Source: Lachnospiraceae bacterium (GTDB lineage: Bacteria; Bacillota; Clostridia; Lachnospirales; Lachnospiraceae). From it: a stretch of 64,000 nucleotides of DNA. The notes under the pieces are model-generated. The model searched no databases, was not told where the DNA came from, and saw only the letters and a program-made list of their open reading frames with translations. Below, in pieces: positions 1 through 8,457 of this stretch (positions within the stretch are counted from its first letter, which is position 1; each line of letters starts with the position of its first letter). The stretch lies in assembly GCA_017432565.1 (NCBI GenBank), contig JAFRIW010000026.1, positions 23,446 to 87,445 on the forward strand, written 5' to 3'. Position numbers and translations under genes: made by a program.

Positions 1-1158
1 CACCGCTTTGCAGATCACAACGCCCATCAGAATGCCCGTGACAATACCGATCAGTCCGCCGATCAGACTGATCAGAATAGCTTCCGTGATAAACTGCATG
101 CGGATCTCTCTGTCCCGCGCGCCAAGCGCTTTGCGGGTTCCGATTTCCTTCGTCCGCTCCGTGATGGAGACGGTCATGATATTCATGACACCGATTCCGC
201 CGACCAGAAGTGCAATCGCGCCGATCAGCGTCGTCGTCATGACCTGCTGCCGCATCTGATTGTTGCTCTCTTCAATCCACTCCTCATTATTGTAACATGA
301 GACCTGAAATTTGGTATCCGGACCCAGCTCCGAAGTCAGAAAAGCGCTCAGCTCCTGTGTGAAGCCGATGACGTCCGTTCCGGGCGTGACGGAAACCGTA
401 AAACTGTTCAGTTTCTCCTGATCGGGCTGCTCGGACAGGCTGATCAGATTCCTGTAAGGAACATACAGCTCCGTGCTGATATCCTTCTCCGAGGAGGCGT
501 CCATCATGCCTCCGTAGCCCTGGTAGCGGTAGACACCGATGATGGTATAGCCGAGCAAAAGCTGGCTTTCCCCGGAGAAATAGTTCAGGTCAAGTCTGCT
601 GCCCAGTGCGCGGCTGACATCGCCGTCAAACAGATTGTTCACCAGTTTGTCCGACACGATGATTGTGTAGCTGTCCGCCTGTGCCTCCTTCTCCGTAAAA
701 ATCCGGCCGTCGATCAGGCTGAAATTTCCCGCGTTTACGGTAAACCAGCCGGGATTGACCCCGACCATGTTGCCGCTCGCGTAATACTTCTCCGGATCCT
801 TTCCGCTGACCGTTGCCGTGGCGGAGCCGCCCCATTTTGTTGCGGAAATCGCCTCAATCCGGTCCCCGTAGGTGCTGACAACATGGTTCATCATCTCCGG
901 TGTAAATTCCGGTGTCAGTGAAGCCATATCTGTGTTTTCATCGATCTGAACGTTGTCCGCCAGCCACATATAACAGTCGATCTGGTTGACGCCGAACATG
1001 GACAGCTGACGTTCGTTCTCCGCTGTCTGGGAATTTCCGACGGTCATGATTGCGATGACGGAGGCAATACCGATGATAATACCCAGCATCGTCAGAAGTG
1101 AGCGGAGCCGGTTTGCTGCCAGCGATGTGAAAGCCAACACAATATTTTCTCTTAGCAT
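1..1158 (-). CDS. MacB-like ABC transporter permease (3' end beyond left edge)
   Basis: Membrane permease of a MacAB-type exporter. The frame opens at the ATG at 1158, preceded by GAGGT, and stays open to base 1, so the C-terminal membrane segment is cut off. The N-terminus ([20 protein letters not shown]) is the usual start of the MacB/FtsX core family, followed by one membrane helix at about residues 17-40. A large extracytoplasmic domain follows, then a second helix with the family motif [12 protein letters not shown] and the cytoplasmic stretch [15 protein letters not shown] that contacts the ATPase. It starts 11 bases after the ATPase stop codon, so the two are translated together. Family assignment is firm; the exported substrate cannot be inferred. 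Confidence 0.93.
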   Translation of the reverse strand, partial: MLRENIVLAFTSLAANRLRSLLTMLGIIIGIASVIAIMTVGNSQTAENERQLSMFGVNQIDCYMWLADNVQIDENTDMASLTPEFTPEMMNHVVSTYGDRIEAISATKWGGSATATVSGKDPEKYYASGNMVGVNPGWFTVNAGNFSLIDGRIFTEKEAQADSYTIIVSDKLVNNLFDGDVSRALGSRLDLNYFSGESQLLLGYTIIGVYRYQGYGGMMDASSEKDISTELYVPYRNLISLSEQPDQEKLNSFTVSVTPGTDVIGFTQELSAFLTSELGPDTKFQVSCYNNEEWIEESNNQMRQQVMTTTLIGAIALLVGGIGVMNIMTVSITERTKEIGTRKALGARDREIRMQFITEAILISLIGGLIGIVTGILMGVVICKAV

Positions 1159-1169
1159 TCCGCATAACC

Positions 1170-1934
1170 TCAATGATCGCTTTTCCCTGGTGCCTGCCTC
1201 GCCGCAAGCTGCTCTTCTTCTGTCTGCTGACGGTCCTGTATGATCCGTCCGTCCGCCAGCGTGATCATCCGCTCTGTCTCCAGTGCCAGCGGCATGGAGT
1301 GTGTGATCAGCAGAATCGTCTTTCCCTGTTCCTCGTGAAGCTGATGAAACAGATCCATCACGGTCCGGCCGGTCACGGAGTCCAGCGCGCCGGTCGGTTC
1401 GTCCGCCAGTATAATGGAGGGGTTGTTTGCCATGGCGCGGGCAATTGCCACGCGCTGCTTCTGGCCGCCGGACAACTCGTCCGGCCGGTGGTTCATCCGC
1501 TCCTTCATGCCCACCAGCTCCAGCAGCTCCTGTGCCCGCTCCGTCCGCTCCGCGGGCGGAATATGCGCGTACATCAGAGGAATCTCAACATTCTTCAGCG
1601 CACTCATGCGCGGAATCAGGTTATAGGTCTGAAAAACAAAACCGATCTCCTGATTGCGCATGCGCGCAAGGTCGTCCGCGCTCATATCGCTGACATCCAT
1701 TCCGTTCAGAGAGTAGCTGCCCTCTGTCTGATGATCCAGAAGACCGATAATATTCATCAGCGTACTTTTGCCCGAACCGGATTCACCGACAATGGAAGTA
1801 AACTCTTTTTCCCGGATCTCCAGATCAATGCCGTGCAGAACCTCCAGCTCGTTCTCCGTTCCGATATAGAAGCGCTTGAAGATTTTCTCCAGCCGGATCA
1901 CCGGGGAGCTTAAGCTGATCTCATCCAGAATCAT
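1170..1934 (-). CDS. MacB/LolD-type ABC transporter ATP-binding protein
   Basis: Cytoplasmic ATPase (254 aa) energising the adjacent permease. Walker A (GESGSGKS), the ABC signature ([14 protein letters not shown]) and Walker B with catalytic Glu ([11 protein letters not shown]) are all intact. The Q-loop ([12 protein letters not shown]) and the H-loop His (LLITHSM) are also visible. The length and the [10 protein letters not shown] wording are typical of the MacB/LolD/FtsE family used with FtsX-fold permeases. It lies between the adaptor gene (2 bases upstream) and the permease gene, the usual adaptor-ATPase-permease order. The exported substrate is unknown; in Firmicutes such sets often relate to peptide or antibiotic efflux (inference). 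Confidence 0.95.
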   Translation of the reverse strand: MILDEISLSSPVIRLEKIFKRFYIGTENELEVLHGIDLEIREKEFTSIVGESGSGKSTLMNIIGLLDHQTEGSYSLNGMDVSDMSADDLARMRNQEIGFVFQTYNLIPRMSALKNVEIPLMYAHIPPAERTERAQELLELVGMKERMNHRPDELSGGQKQRVAIARAMANNPSIILADEPTGALDSVTGRTVMDLFHQLHEEQGKTILLITHSMPLALETERMITLADGRIIQDRQQTEEEQLAARQAPGKSDH

Positions 1935-1936
1935 AA

Positions 1937-3487
1937 TCAGAAGATTCCTTCCAGCATATCCGAACTGCCGACAGGCGTGCCGGAGGCAGGGGCCAGAATA
2001 ACCTCTCCCTCTTCTATATTCCCGGAGACAATCTGGGTATAATAATCATCCGAAATACCGGTCTGTACCTGCTTCTCCATACCGTCCGAACTCCGGACAA
2101 AATAACCGCCCATGCCGTCCTCGATAATGCAGGAGGAAGGCACTGCGACGCAGTCCCGCGCTTCCTTCACGATAAACTCGATCGAGGCGCTCATGCCGAT
2201 CCGCAGACGCGAACTGGGAGCATTCAAGCGGATTTCCACCGTATAAGTAGGCTTGTTTGTGGTAGTGCGCTGTACATTGCTGTTCTGTGTCGTCGTGCTC
2301 GAAGTGTTGGCGTTTTCCGGTTTGGTGGGTACCGGGGCTGTAAAGGTCACGACGCCGTCCAGGACTTCGTCTCCCGTGGCGGCAGTCTTCACCCGCACCG
2401 GCATGCCGACCGTAATGTCGGCGATTTTGCTCTCATCGATCTCGGCCTTGATCTTCAGCTGATTCAGATCGTCAATCGTAACCGCGTTATCTCCGCTGAA
2501 AACCTTGCCGGCCGTCACCTTCACCTCCGTGACCGTACCGCTCATTCCGGCGGTCACGACGCCGCCCTCCAGCTTCTCATAATTTTTGCGCAGCTCACTC
2601 TGCGTGGAAATAACATCGATTTTCTGCTCAATCTGCTGTTTGGCCTGGTTATCCTTGGCGGCTGCTTCCGCCTCAAGTACTCTTCTGTTGCCGGCGTTGA
2701 TTTCGGCACCCAGATCTTCCAGGCTCCGCACTTCGCCCGTCAGCTCCTGATCAATCGCTTTCAGCTTCTCCTCCGCCTCGCGCCGGTCGGAAACCGCGCT
2801 TTCATAGAGAGCCTGCGAGTCATTGCGCCAGGTAAGGGCGTTCTCGCCCTTTCCGTCTGTATTGGCGTAATAAGCCTGCGCGGCATTATAGGTGTCCAGC
2901 CTCTGCGCTTCGGCCGCCGCAGCATTCTTATATTCCTCATACAGTTTGTTGCGCTCCGCGATCAGTGCATTGGTATCATCCGCGGAGCGGCCCAGATTTC
3001 TTGTCTGATTATAGTAGTAGTCCGAGGAATCGTACTGCGCATTGGTGATGGCTCTTCCGGCCGCATTCTGATCGATCGCGTCGCTCTGCTGCTGAAGGCG
3101 CAGCTTCGCCTCCTGATCCGCAATATCCGCCTCGACGGAAGACAGATCCAGCCGGTACAGAGGATCTCCCTGCTGCACCGTATCTCCGACCTTGACATAA
3201 ACCTCCGCGACAACTGCGCTGCTTTTATCTGCAGTGTTTCCTCCCGCCGTCATTTCCTGAGAAGAAGCCACACTCCCCTGGGCGGAAAACGTGGTCTCGA
3301 TGCTGGTCCGTACCGCCATCTCCTCGACCGGCTGGCTCATTGCCAGCATTGCGGCTTCCTCCGCCTTCTTCTGCTCGTTTCTGCGATACAGGAAAAATCC
3401 GGCCGCGGCCAGAGCGGCAGCGCCCAGGATCCCCGCGGTCAGAAATACTTTTTTCTTATTCCCTCTTTTCTTCTGGTCCAGTGCCAT
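1937..3487 (-). CDS. HlyD/MacA-like efflux periplasmic-adaptor-type protein
   Basis: Adaptor subunit (516 aa) of the MacAB-like exporter, anchored by one N-terminal membrane helix (about residues 9-30) after a lysine-rich start. It then shows a lipoyl-like half domain (VAEVYVKVGDTVQQGDPLYR), a long Gln/Glu/Ala-rich coiled-coil hairpin (about 95-300), the second lipoyl half (GTVTEVKVTAGKVFSG) and a beta-barrel/membrane-proximal region (RLRIGMSASIEFIV). The frame extends 25 codons further upstream, but AGGGAG lies just before the ATG at 3487, which I take as the start. In a Gram-positive cell it would act outside the membrane with the permease. It is first in the operon and divergent from the GntR operon. 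Confidence 0.92.
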   Translation of the reverse strand: MALDQKKRGNKKKVFLTAGILGAAALAAAGFFLYRRNEQKKAEEAAMLAMSQPVEEMAVRTSIETTFSAQGSVASSQEMTAGGNTADKSSAVVAEVYVKVGDTVQQGDPLYRLDLSSVEADIADQEAKLRLQQQSDAIDQNAAGRAITNAQYDSSDYYYNQTRNLGRSADDTNALIAERNKLYEEYKNAAAAEAQRLDTYNAAQAYYANTDGKGENALTWRNDSQALYESAVSDRREAEEKLKAIDQELTGEVRSLEDLGAEINAGNRRVLEAEAAAKDNQAKQQIEQKIDVISTQSELRKNYEKLEGGVVTAGMSGTVTEVKVTAGKVFSGDNAVTIDDLNQLKIKAEIDESKIADITVGMPVRVKTAATGDEVLDGVVTFTAPVPTKPENANTSSTTTQNSNVQRTTTNKPTYTVEIRLNAPSSRLRIGMSASIEFIVKEARDCVAVPSSCIIEDGMGGYFVRSSDGMEKQVQTGISDDYYTQIVSGNIEEGEVILAPASGTPVGSSDMLEGIF

Positions 3488-3500
3488 GCTTACTCCCTGC

Positions 3501-3529
3501 TTGACAATTGTCCGAGAGATTGATATTGT
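3501..3529 (+). promoter_or_regulatory. Predicted promoter of the GntR/ABC operon
   Basis: TTGACA at 3501-3506, a 17-base spacer, and TATTGT at 3524-3529. It faces the GntR gene 89 bases downstream and sits just beyond the start of the divergent adaptor gene. The -35 matches consensus fully; the -10 is weaker. Confidence 0.5.
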
Positions 3530-3542
3530 AGCTGTATCAATC
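3518..3542. promoter_or_regulatory. Inverted repeat, candidate GntR operator
   Basis: GATTGATA (3518-3525), nine bases, TATCAATC (3535-3542): perfect 8-base arms overlapping the predicted -10. The position fits autorepression by the downstream YtrA-type GntR protein (inference). A second perfect inverted repeat, CAGTTG-N10-CAACTG, lies at 3552-3573. Confidence 0.5.
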
Positions 3543-3617
3543 ATGTTAATACAGTTGGGCAAAAAGTCAACTGCCCTATTATTTTACCAAAAAATCCTGC
3601 AAAAGAAAGGAGTCTGC

Positions 3618-4013
3618 ATGATATTCATTGATGTCAGGGACCGGAGACCGATTTATGAACAGCTTGTCGAACGGTTTTCCGATCTGATGATCCGGGATGT
3701 TCTGAAGACCGATTCTCCGATGCCCTCCGTGCGCACGCTGGCAGCGGAGCTCTCCATCACGCCCAACACCGTGCAGCGTGCCTATGCGGAGCTGGAACGT
3801 CAGGGTTATATCTACTCGATCAAAGGCAAGGGCAGCTTTGTGGCCGACACAAAGCCGCTGCTGAAAAAGAGCCGCAGCAGGATCATGAGTGAGCTCTCCG
3901 AGCTGTCCGGCAGGGCATACCGATCCGGTATCTCCGAAGAAGAATTTGTAAACGCCGCCGGCAGCTGTTACAGAGCCCACACCGCCGCAGAAGGAGGAAC
4001 CCGGAATGATTGA
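3618..4013 (+). CDS. GntR family transcriptional regulator, YtrA type
   Basis: DNA-binding regulator of 131 aa. The winged helix-turn-helix fills residues 10-78: PIYEQLVERFSDLMIRDVL, then the recognition segment LSITPNTVQRAYAELERQG and the wing IYSIKGKGSFVA. The short C-terminal tail (about 50 aa) is typical of the YtrA subfamily, which lacks a large ligand domain and usually controls an adjacent ABC transporter. The start is the ATG at 3618 after GAAAGGAG. Its end overlaps the ATPase start by 8 bases. It probably represses its own operon through the inverted repeat upstream. Confidence 0.93.
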   Translation: MIFIDVRDRRPIYEQLVERFSDLMIRDVLKTDSPMPSVRTLAAELSITPNTVQRAYAELERQGYIYSIKGKGSFVADTKPLLKKSRSRIMSELSELSGRAYRSGISEEEFVNAAGSCYRAHTAAEGGTRND

Positions 4014-4944
4014 GACGAAAAAACTCACCAAGCGCTTTGGTGATATCACAGCCGTAGACAGAATCAACGCGCGTATTCAGGATGCAAACGTGTTTGGCCT
4101 GATCGGCACCAACGGTGCCGGCAAAAGCACCTTTCTGCGCCTTCTGTGCGGCATTCTGAAGCCGGAGGAAGGCTGCGTTCTCGTGGACGGCAGCCCGGTT
4201 TATGAGAACGAAGACTTAAAACGGAATATCTTCTATATTTCGGATGATCAGCATTATCTGGCCGGGTCGACGCCGGAAGATATGGTCCACTTCTGCTCTG
4301 CCTTTTATCCGGATTTTGACCGTGAGCGGGCCTTCCGCCTCTTCTCGGCCTTCGGACTGGACCGCGGCAGAAAAATCACGACCTTCTCTAAAGGAATGAA
4401 AAAACAGCTCTCCGTCATTCTCGGGCTGTGCTCCCGCACACGTTATCTTCTGTGCGACGAAACCTTTGACGGACTGGATCCGGTCATGCGGCAGGCAGTG
4501 AAAAGCCTTTTTGCCGAAGATATCGCGGACCGGGGACTCACACCGGTCATCGCCTCCCACAACCTGCGGGAGCTGGAGGATATCTGCGATCACGTCGGTC
4601 TCCTGCACCGCGGCGGTGTTCTGCTCTCCAGGGATCTGCAGGATATGAAGCTCGGCATCCACAAAATCCAGTGTGTGCCGTCCTCCCAGGACGCCTTCCC
4701 CGAAACGGCGGACGCCGATCCGCTTTCCGCAGCCAGGGTCCTGTTTCCTTCCCTGGAACCGGTGCTCGCGGAAAAGCACGGCAGTATTCTGCTACTGACC
4801 GTGCGGGGCAGTGAGGAGGAAATCCGCAGGGTCCTCTCAGATTCCGATCTGCTCTTCTATGAAATGGTCCCGCTGACACTGGAAGAAATCTTTATCAGCG
4901 AAACGGAGGTAAACGGCTATGATGTCAAAAAGCTCATCCTTTAA
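4006..4944 (+). CDS. ABC transporter ATP-binding protein (YtrB/BcrA type)
   Basis: ATPase of 312 aa. It has Walker A GTNGAGKST, the signature FSKGMKKQLSVILGL (FSKGMKKQ in place of LSGGQ, as in YtrB/BcrA-like proteins) and Walker B LLCDETFDGLD, where the usual DEPT is replaced by DETF. The H-loop is VIASHNLRELEDICDHV. The last 90 residues form the variable C-terminal region of this group. It overlaps the regulator before it by 8 bases and the permease after it by 26 bases, so all three genes are translationally coupled. Such YtrABC-like systems often respond to cell-envelope stress; that role is inferred here. Confidence 0.93.
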   Translation: MIETKKLTKRFGDITAVDRINARIQDANVFGLIGTNGAGKSTFLRLLCGILKPEEGCVLVDGSPVYENEDLKRNIFYISDDQHYLAGSTPEDMVHFCSAFYPDFDRERAFRLFSAFGLDRGRKITTFSKGMKKQLSVILGLCSRTRYLLCDETFDGLDPVMRQAVKSLFAEDIADRGLTPVIASHNLRELEDICDHVGLLHRGGVLLSRDLQDMKLGIHKIQCVPSSQDAFPETADADPLSAARVLFPSLEPVLAEKHGSILLLTVRGSEEEIRRVLSDSDLLFYEMVPLTLEEIFISETEVNGYDVKKLIL

Positions 4945-7288
4945 TCCTGTAATCGGATGCCTGAAAGAGGACCTGCGCCGCAGGCTCTGGTCCATCGCGC
5001 TCTCCATACTCACCTTCTTTTTCGCCCTGCCGGTCAGCCTCTGTGTCATGATCAGCAATCAGCGCGGAAGCATTGTGGATAATCCTTATGCCGTACTGGC
5101 CCGGGAAATTCTGGAGATCTATGCAAAGCGCAGTATATTCCGGCATTATCAGAACATGGTCGGCCCCGGGAGCGCCGGGCTTACCCTCCTGCTCTCCCTT
5201 CTGGCTGTTGTTCTGGCAATTTCGGGTTTTGCCTGGCTGTTCTCCTCAAAACAGACGGATTTCTACCACGCTATGCCCATCCGCCGGGAGAAGCTGTTCG
5301 GCGTCGTCCTGCTGAACGGCATCCTGATTGCCGCCGTGCCCTACGCAGTTTTCGGTGCGGCAGGCGGACTGATCATTATGCTGGCAACCGGCCGCAAGCT
5401 GGCACTGGTGCTGGCGCTGACGGGGTTCCTGTATCACATGACCCAGTTCCTGTTTGTCTATGCCGTCGCCGTGACCGCGGTCATGCTGACCGGCACGCTG
5501 ATCGTCAGTATTCTGGCTTCCGGTGTCCTGCTGGGATACGGTCCGCTGCTGGTGTTCACTCTCAGCGGCTTCTTCACACAGTACTTTATCACGTATCTGC
5601 CGGATGAATCCCGGCTGTTCCGGATTATGGAGCACTCCTCCCCGCTTCTGTACGGTATGGATCTGACCGGAAGCTGCAATTCACACGGCTTTCTTCTGAA
5701 GGGAATCATCGCCGTGTGCTGGTTTGCGGTACTGACGCTCCTGAATCTTTATCTGTACAAAAAGCGCCCCTCCGAGGCGGCCGGGCGTGCAATCTGCTTC
5801 GACAGTACCCGTGCGCCGATCCGGATCGCCGTCAGCGTCCTCGCAGGTCTTTCTGTGAGTGCACTGATCCGCGAACTGTTAAGCGGTGCGTCGCGCATCG
5901 ATGCATGGACCGTTTTCGCGGCGGTCTGCGGTGTCGTCGTGACCGGATGCGTGATGGAAATCATTTATCACGCCGATTTTAAAAAACTTTTTGCCGGTCC
6001 TCTGCGCCTCGTGCTGTCCCTTGCGCTCACGCTCCTCGTGCTTGCCGTATTCCGCTTCGATCTGGCCGGTTACAATCTCTATCTGCCGGCGGCAGACAAG
6101 CTTGAATCGGCCGGTGTCTTCACCGACAGAATGGAGTCCAATCTCTGGGAGCTGCAGCAGCGTGTATCCCTGGAAGAAAACCTGTCCGACGGACAATACT
6201 ACGTCTCTTATCAGAATGACCGGGACCAGCAGCTTTCACTGATCGACCGCATGACGTATGAGAATCCGGACACAGTCCTTGCCATCGCGCAGGAAGGCAT
6301 CCGCAGTCTGCGTCTCTACCCTGATATCCGGAGCGCTCAGCGTCAGCAGGGGATGCGCAGTTTCGGCTTCGTCAGTATTTCTTATCATCTGAGGAACGGG
6401 CGCACTGTCCGCAGACGCTATCCTGTGCAGAATCTGGAGCGCATCCGCACACAACTGGACGAAGTGCATGACAGCAGTGCTTTCAAACAGGCCTGCTACC
6501 CTGTCCTGTCCCAGGATCCGGACACGCTCTTCGGCGCCAATTACCAGATTCCGGGCGGCACCTATCATGTTCCGCTCCTTTCATCGGACGAGGCAGAGCA
6601 GGCAAAATTAAAGGAACTTCTTACAACTTATCAGGAAGAGCTCCTGTCCCTGACTGCCGCCACACGCAGAAAGGAATGTCCGATCGCATGCCTGCAGTTC
6701 AAGGACTACGCGTTTCAGAATATGGTAGACATAATCCGGAATCAGGAAAACGGCTATGTCGATGTTTTCAATGACATGATGTATTATCCGGTCTATCCCA
6801 GCTTTACCCGCACGATCGCTCTGCTGAATGAGTGCGGCGTGGATCTTTCGGATCCGCTGCATGAGGAAGCTGCTGAGTACATCCGCGTGTATGACTGCCG
6901 CTCCTTCTTCGACGGTGAAGAAGACTACACCGGTACAAAGCATCTTCCGCCGCTGATCGTGGACGATCCGGATGAGATCCGTCAGATTCTGGCGGGCTGC
7001 TGGAGTTCGGATCTTCGGTATTCCAATTCCATGTACCCCCGCTATACAGGCCTGGATCTCTATGCGGCCTATGATCCGGCTTTCTTTGCGGGCGACCGGC
7101 CCTCTGCAGACAGTAAAACCATTTATCCCGCTGCTGCAGACCGCCCCGCCGTGACCCGGGAAGTCCTGTCAGAAGAAGTCCGTGAGTGCGGCCTGCTGCT
7201 CAGCGCCGATGCAATCCCCGCTTTCCTTAAGGAACACTACGGTCTGACGGATGAAGACATTCTTCTTGAAACCGGTACAGATTATTAA
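4919..7288 (+). CDS. Large ABC transporter permease with extracytoplasmic C-terminal domain
   Basis: Permease partner (789 aa) of the preceding ATPase. The N-terminal half contains about eight hydrophobic segments (about residues 22-50, 80-110, 120-160, 165-220, 240-280, 300-330, 340-370). The C-terminal half, from about residue 390, is soluble and charged (from DKLESAGVFTDRMESNLWEL onward) and probably lies outside the cell. ATG at 4919 follows GGAGGT. A perfect stem-loop terminator begins 34 bases after the stop. This architecture, a membrane block plus a long soluble tail, occurs in YtrC/YtrD-like permeases of Clostridia; the substrate is unknown. Confidence 0.88.
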   Translation: MMSKSSSFNPVIGCLKEDLRRRLWSIALSILTFFFALPVSLCVMISNQRGSIVDNPYAVLAREILEIYAKRSIFRHYQNMVGPGSAGLTLLLSLLAVVLAISGFAWLFSSKQTDFYHAMPIRREKLFGVVLLNGILIAAVPYAVFGAAGGLIIMLATGRKLALVLALTGFLYHMTQFLFVYAVAVTAVMLTGTLIVSILASGVLLGYGPLLVFTLSGFFTQYFITYLPDESRLFRIMEHSSPLLYGMDLTGSCNSHGFLLKGIIAVCWFAVLTLLNLYLYKKRPSEAAGRAICFDSTRAPIRIAVSVLAGLSVSALIRELLSGASRIDAWTVFAAVCGVVVTGCVMEIIYHADFKKLFAGPLRLVLSLALTLLVLAVFRFDLAGYNLYLPAADKLESAGVFTDRMESNLWELQQRVSLEENLSDGQYYVSYQNDRDQQLSLIDRMTYENPDTVLAIAQEGIRSLRLYPDIRSAQRQQGMRSFGFVSISYHLRNGRTVRRRYPVQNLERIRTQLDEVHDSSAFKQACYPVLSQDPDTLFGANYQIPGGTYHVPLLSSDEAEQAKLKELLTTYQEELLSLTAATRRKECPIACLQFKDYAFQNMVDIIRNQENGYVDVFNDMMYYPVYPSFTRTIALLNECGVDLSDPLHEEAAEYIRVYDCRSFFDGEEDYTGTKHLPPLIVDDPDEIRQILAGCWSSDLRYSNSMYPRYTGLDLYAAYDPAFFAGDRPSADSKTIYPAAADRPAVTREVLSEEVRECGLLLSADAIPAFLKEHYGLTDEDILLETGTDY

Positions 7289-7322
7289 AAAGCACATTAC
7301 CCCCTGTCCGTTCATACACACA

Positions 7323-7352
7323 GAAACAGCCGCCTTTTCGGGCGGCTGTTTC
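7323..7352 (+). terminator. Rho-independent terminator of the GntR/ABC operon
   Basis: Stem GAAACAGCCGCC / GGCGGCTGTTTC (12 base pairs) with a six-base loop, 34 bases after the permease stop. The U-tract is short. Confidence 0.75.
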
Positions 7353-7439
7353 AACTCAGCCGGGAGAATCTCCGCCGGGGGGTGTTCCTGAATATGAATA
7401 AGCTTTGCAATCCGCTGAAACAAATGATACGCTGAATAC

Positions 7440-8084
7440 ATGAAAAAACACACTTTTACGAGTCACTCTTCCATCCGGGTACTTTACGGCAGGTCCGCGC
7501 TGCGGGCCCTGGTTCTGCTGTCCGTGCTGATGCTTCTCTTCACCGGCTGCGGGAAAAAAGTTGCCGCACCTGAGGTCCTCTCCGAAGAGCCATCGCAGAC
7601 CGGCCAGCAGACACTCACTCTTCTGCCGGAGGATGAGGCCGAACCCGGTATTATTCTGCTTGACGAAACGGAAGCCGGACCGGAGGTCATTCAGCCTGAG
7701 GAACCGGAAGCTGCTTCGTTTGCAATCGATGAGGACGGCACCTATAACTCGAAGGACGATGTGGCGCTCTATCTCTATACCTATGATCACCTGCCGGACA
7801 ACTACATCACGAAGAAGGAAGCCCGCGCACTGGGCTGGACCGGAGGGTCTCTGGAAGAATACGCACCCGGCAAGAGTATCGGCGGCGACTACTTCGGAAA
7901 TTACGAAGGACAGCTGCCGAAAAAGAAAGGCCGCGAATATCATGAGTGCGATATTGATACACTGGGCCGCAGAAACCGCGGCGCGCGGCGTATTATCTAT
8001 TCCACTGACGGACTGATTTATTACACCGGCGACCACTATGAGACCTTTGTCCTTCTGTACGACAGTGACGGTCCTGTAGAGTAA
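7440..8084 (+). CDS. Barnase-family ribonuclease carried on a lipoprotein
   Basis: Predicted secreted, lipid-anchored endoribonuclease (214 aa). Residues 1-36 are a lipoprotein signal peptide ending in the lipobox LFTGC (Cys37). Residues 38-105 are an acidic, Pro/Glu-rich tether. Residues 106-207 match barnase closely: LPDNYITKKEARALGW, then APGKSIGGDYF and TGDHYETF. Aligned with barnase, the catalytic set is kept: Lys125 (K27), Glu156 (E60), Glu169 (general base E73), Arg180 (R83), Arg184 (R87) and His199 (general acid H102). Arg59 is replaced by Tyr155. The barstar-type inhibitor gene starts 40 bases later. No clear Shine-Dalgarno precedes ATG 7440. RNase identity is strong; membrane tethering is unusual and inferred from the lipobox. 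Confidence 0.92.
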   Translation: MKKHTFTSHSSIRVLYGRSALRALVLLSVLMLLFTGCGKKVAAPEVLSEEPSQTGQQTLTLLPEDEAEPGIILLDETEAGPEVIQPEEPEAASFAIDEDGTYNSKDDVALYLYTYDHLPDNYITKKEARALGWTGGSLEEYAPGKSIGGDYFGNYEGQLPKKKGREYHECDIDTLGRRNRGARRIIYSTDGLIYYTGDHYETFVLLYDSDGPVE

Positions 8085-8124
8085 AAGATCTGTTTTCCGG
8101 AAAATAAACAGGAGAAGCTGCAAG

Positions 8125-8394
8125 ATGAAATCTGTCTATTACATTAACCTCGACGGCGTCCGAACCAAAGCCGCCCTGCATGAGCAGATAAGCTCCGCTC
8201 TGGAGCTGCCGGACTACTATGGCCGGAATCTGGATGCTCTCTATGATCTGCTGAGTGAGAGTCCGGAGCTTGATCTGATCTTCTACAACACAGAAAAAGC
8301 GGAGAGATCTCTCCCCGCTTACTTCCCTGCTCTTCGCCGGATGTGCGCCGATGCCGCTGCTTCCTGCGGACACCGCATCCGGTTTTATCCGTAA
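8125..8394 (+). CDS. Barstar family ribonuclease inhibitor
   Basis: Cytoplasmic inhibitor of 89 aa, the usual barstar length, that should neutralise the adjacent barnase-type RNase before export. The core LPDYYGRNLDALYDLL aligns with the barstar segment that plugs the RNase active site. Asp37 and Asp41 correspond to barstar D35 and D39; Tyr31/Tyr32 match Y29/Y30; W38 is Tyr40. The start codon follows CAGGAG. No signal peptide is present, consistent with an internal immunity role. The inhibitor is encoded after the RNase, 40 bases downstream, and both genes end at a terminator at 8424-8457. Confidence 0.93.
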   Translation: MKSVYYINLDGVRTKAALHEQISSALELPDYYGRNLDALYDLLSESPELDLIFYNTEKAERSLPAYFPALRRMCADAAASCGHRIRFYP

Positions 8395-8423
8395 TCATAA
8401 AAGCCTGTCGTGCTGATCTCCGG

Positions 8424-8457
8424 CAGCCCGGCCGTCAGGCCGCGGCTGCTGTTTTCT
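8424..8457 (+). terminator. Terminator of the barnase-barstar operon, overlapping the TRAP gene end
   Basis: Stem GCAGCC-c-GGCC, loop GTCA, GGCC-gc-GGCTGC, followed by TGTTTTC on the plus strand. It starts 30 bases after the barstar stop and overlaps the last codons of the convergent TRAP permease gene. Confidence 0.65.

Noticed and set aside
1173..1913. 246-codon plus-strand ORF opposite the MacB-like ATPase
   Set aside because: The minus-strand frame has all ABC motifs; this one is a shadow.
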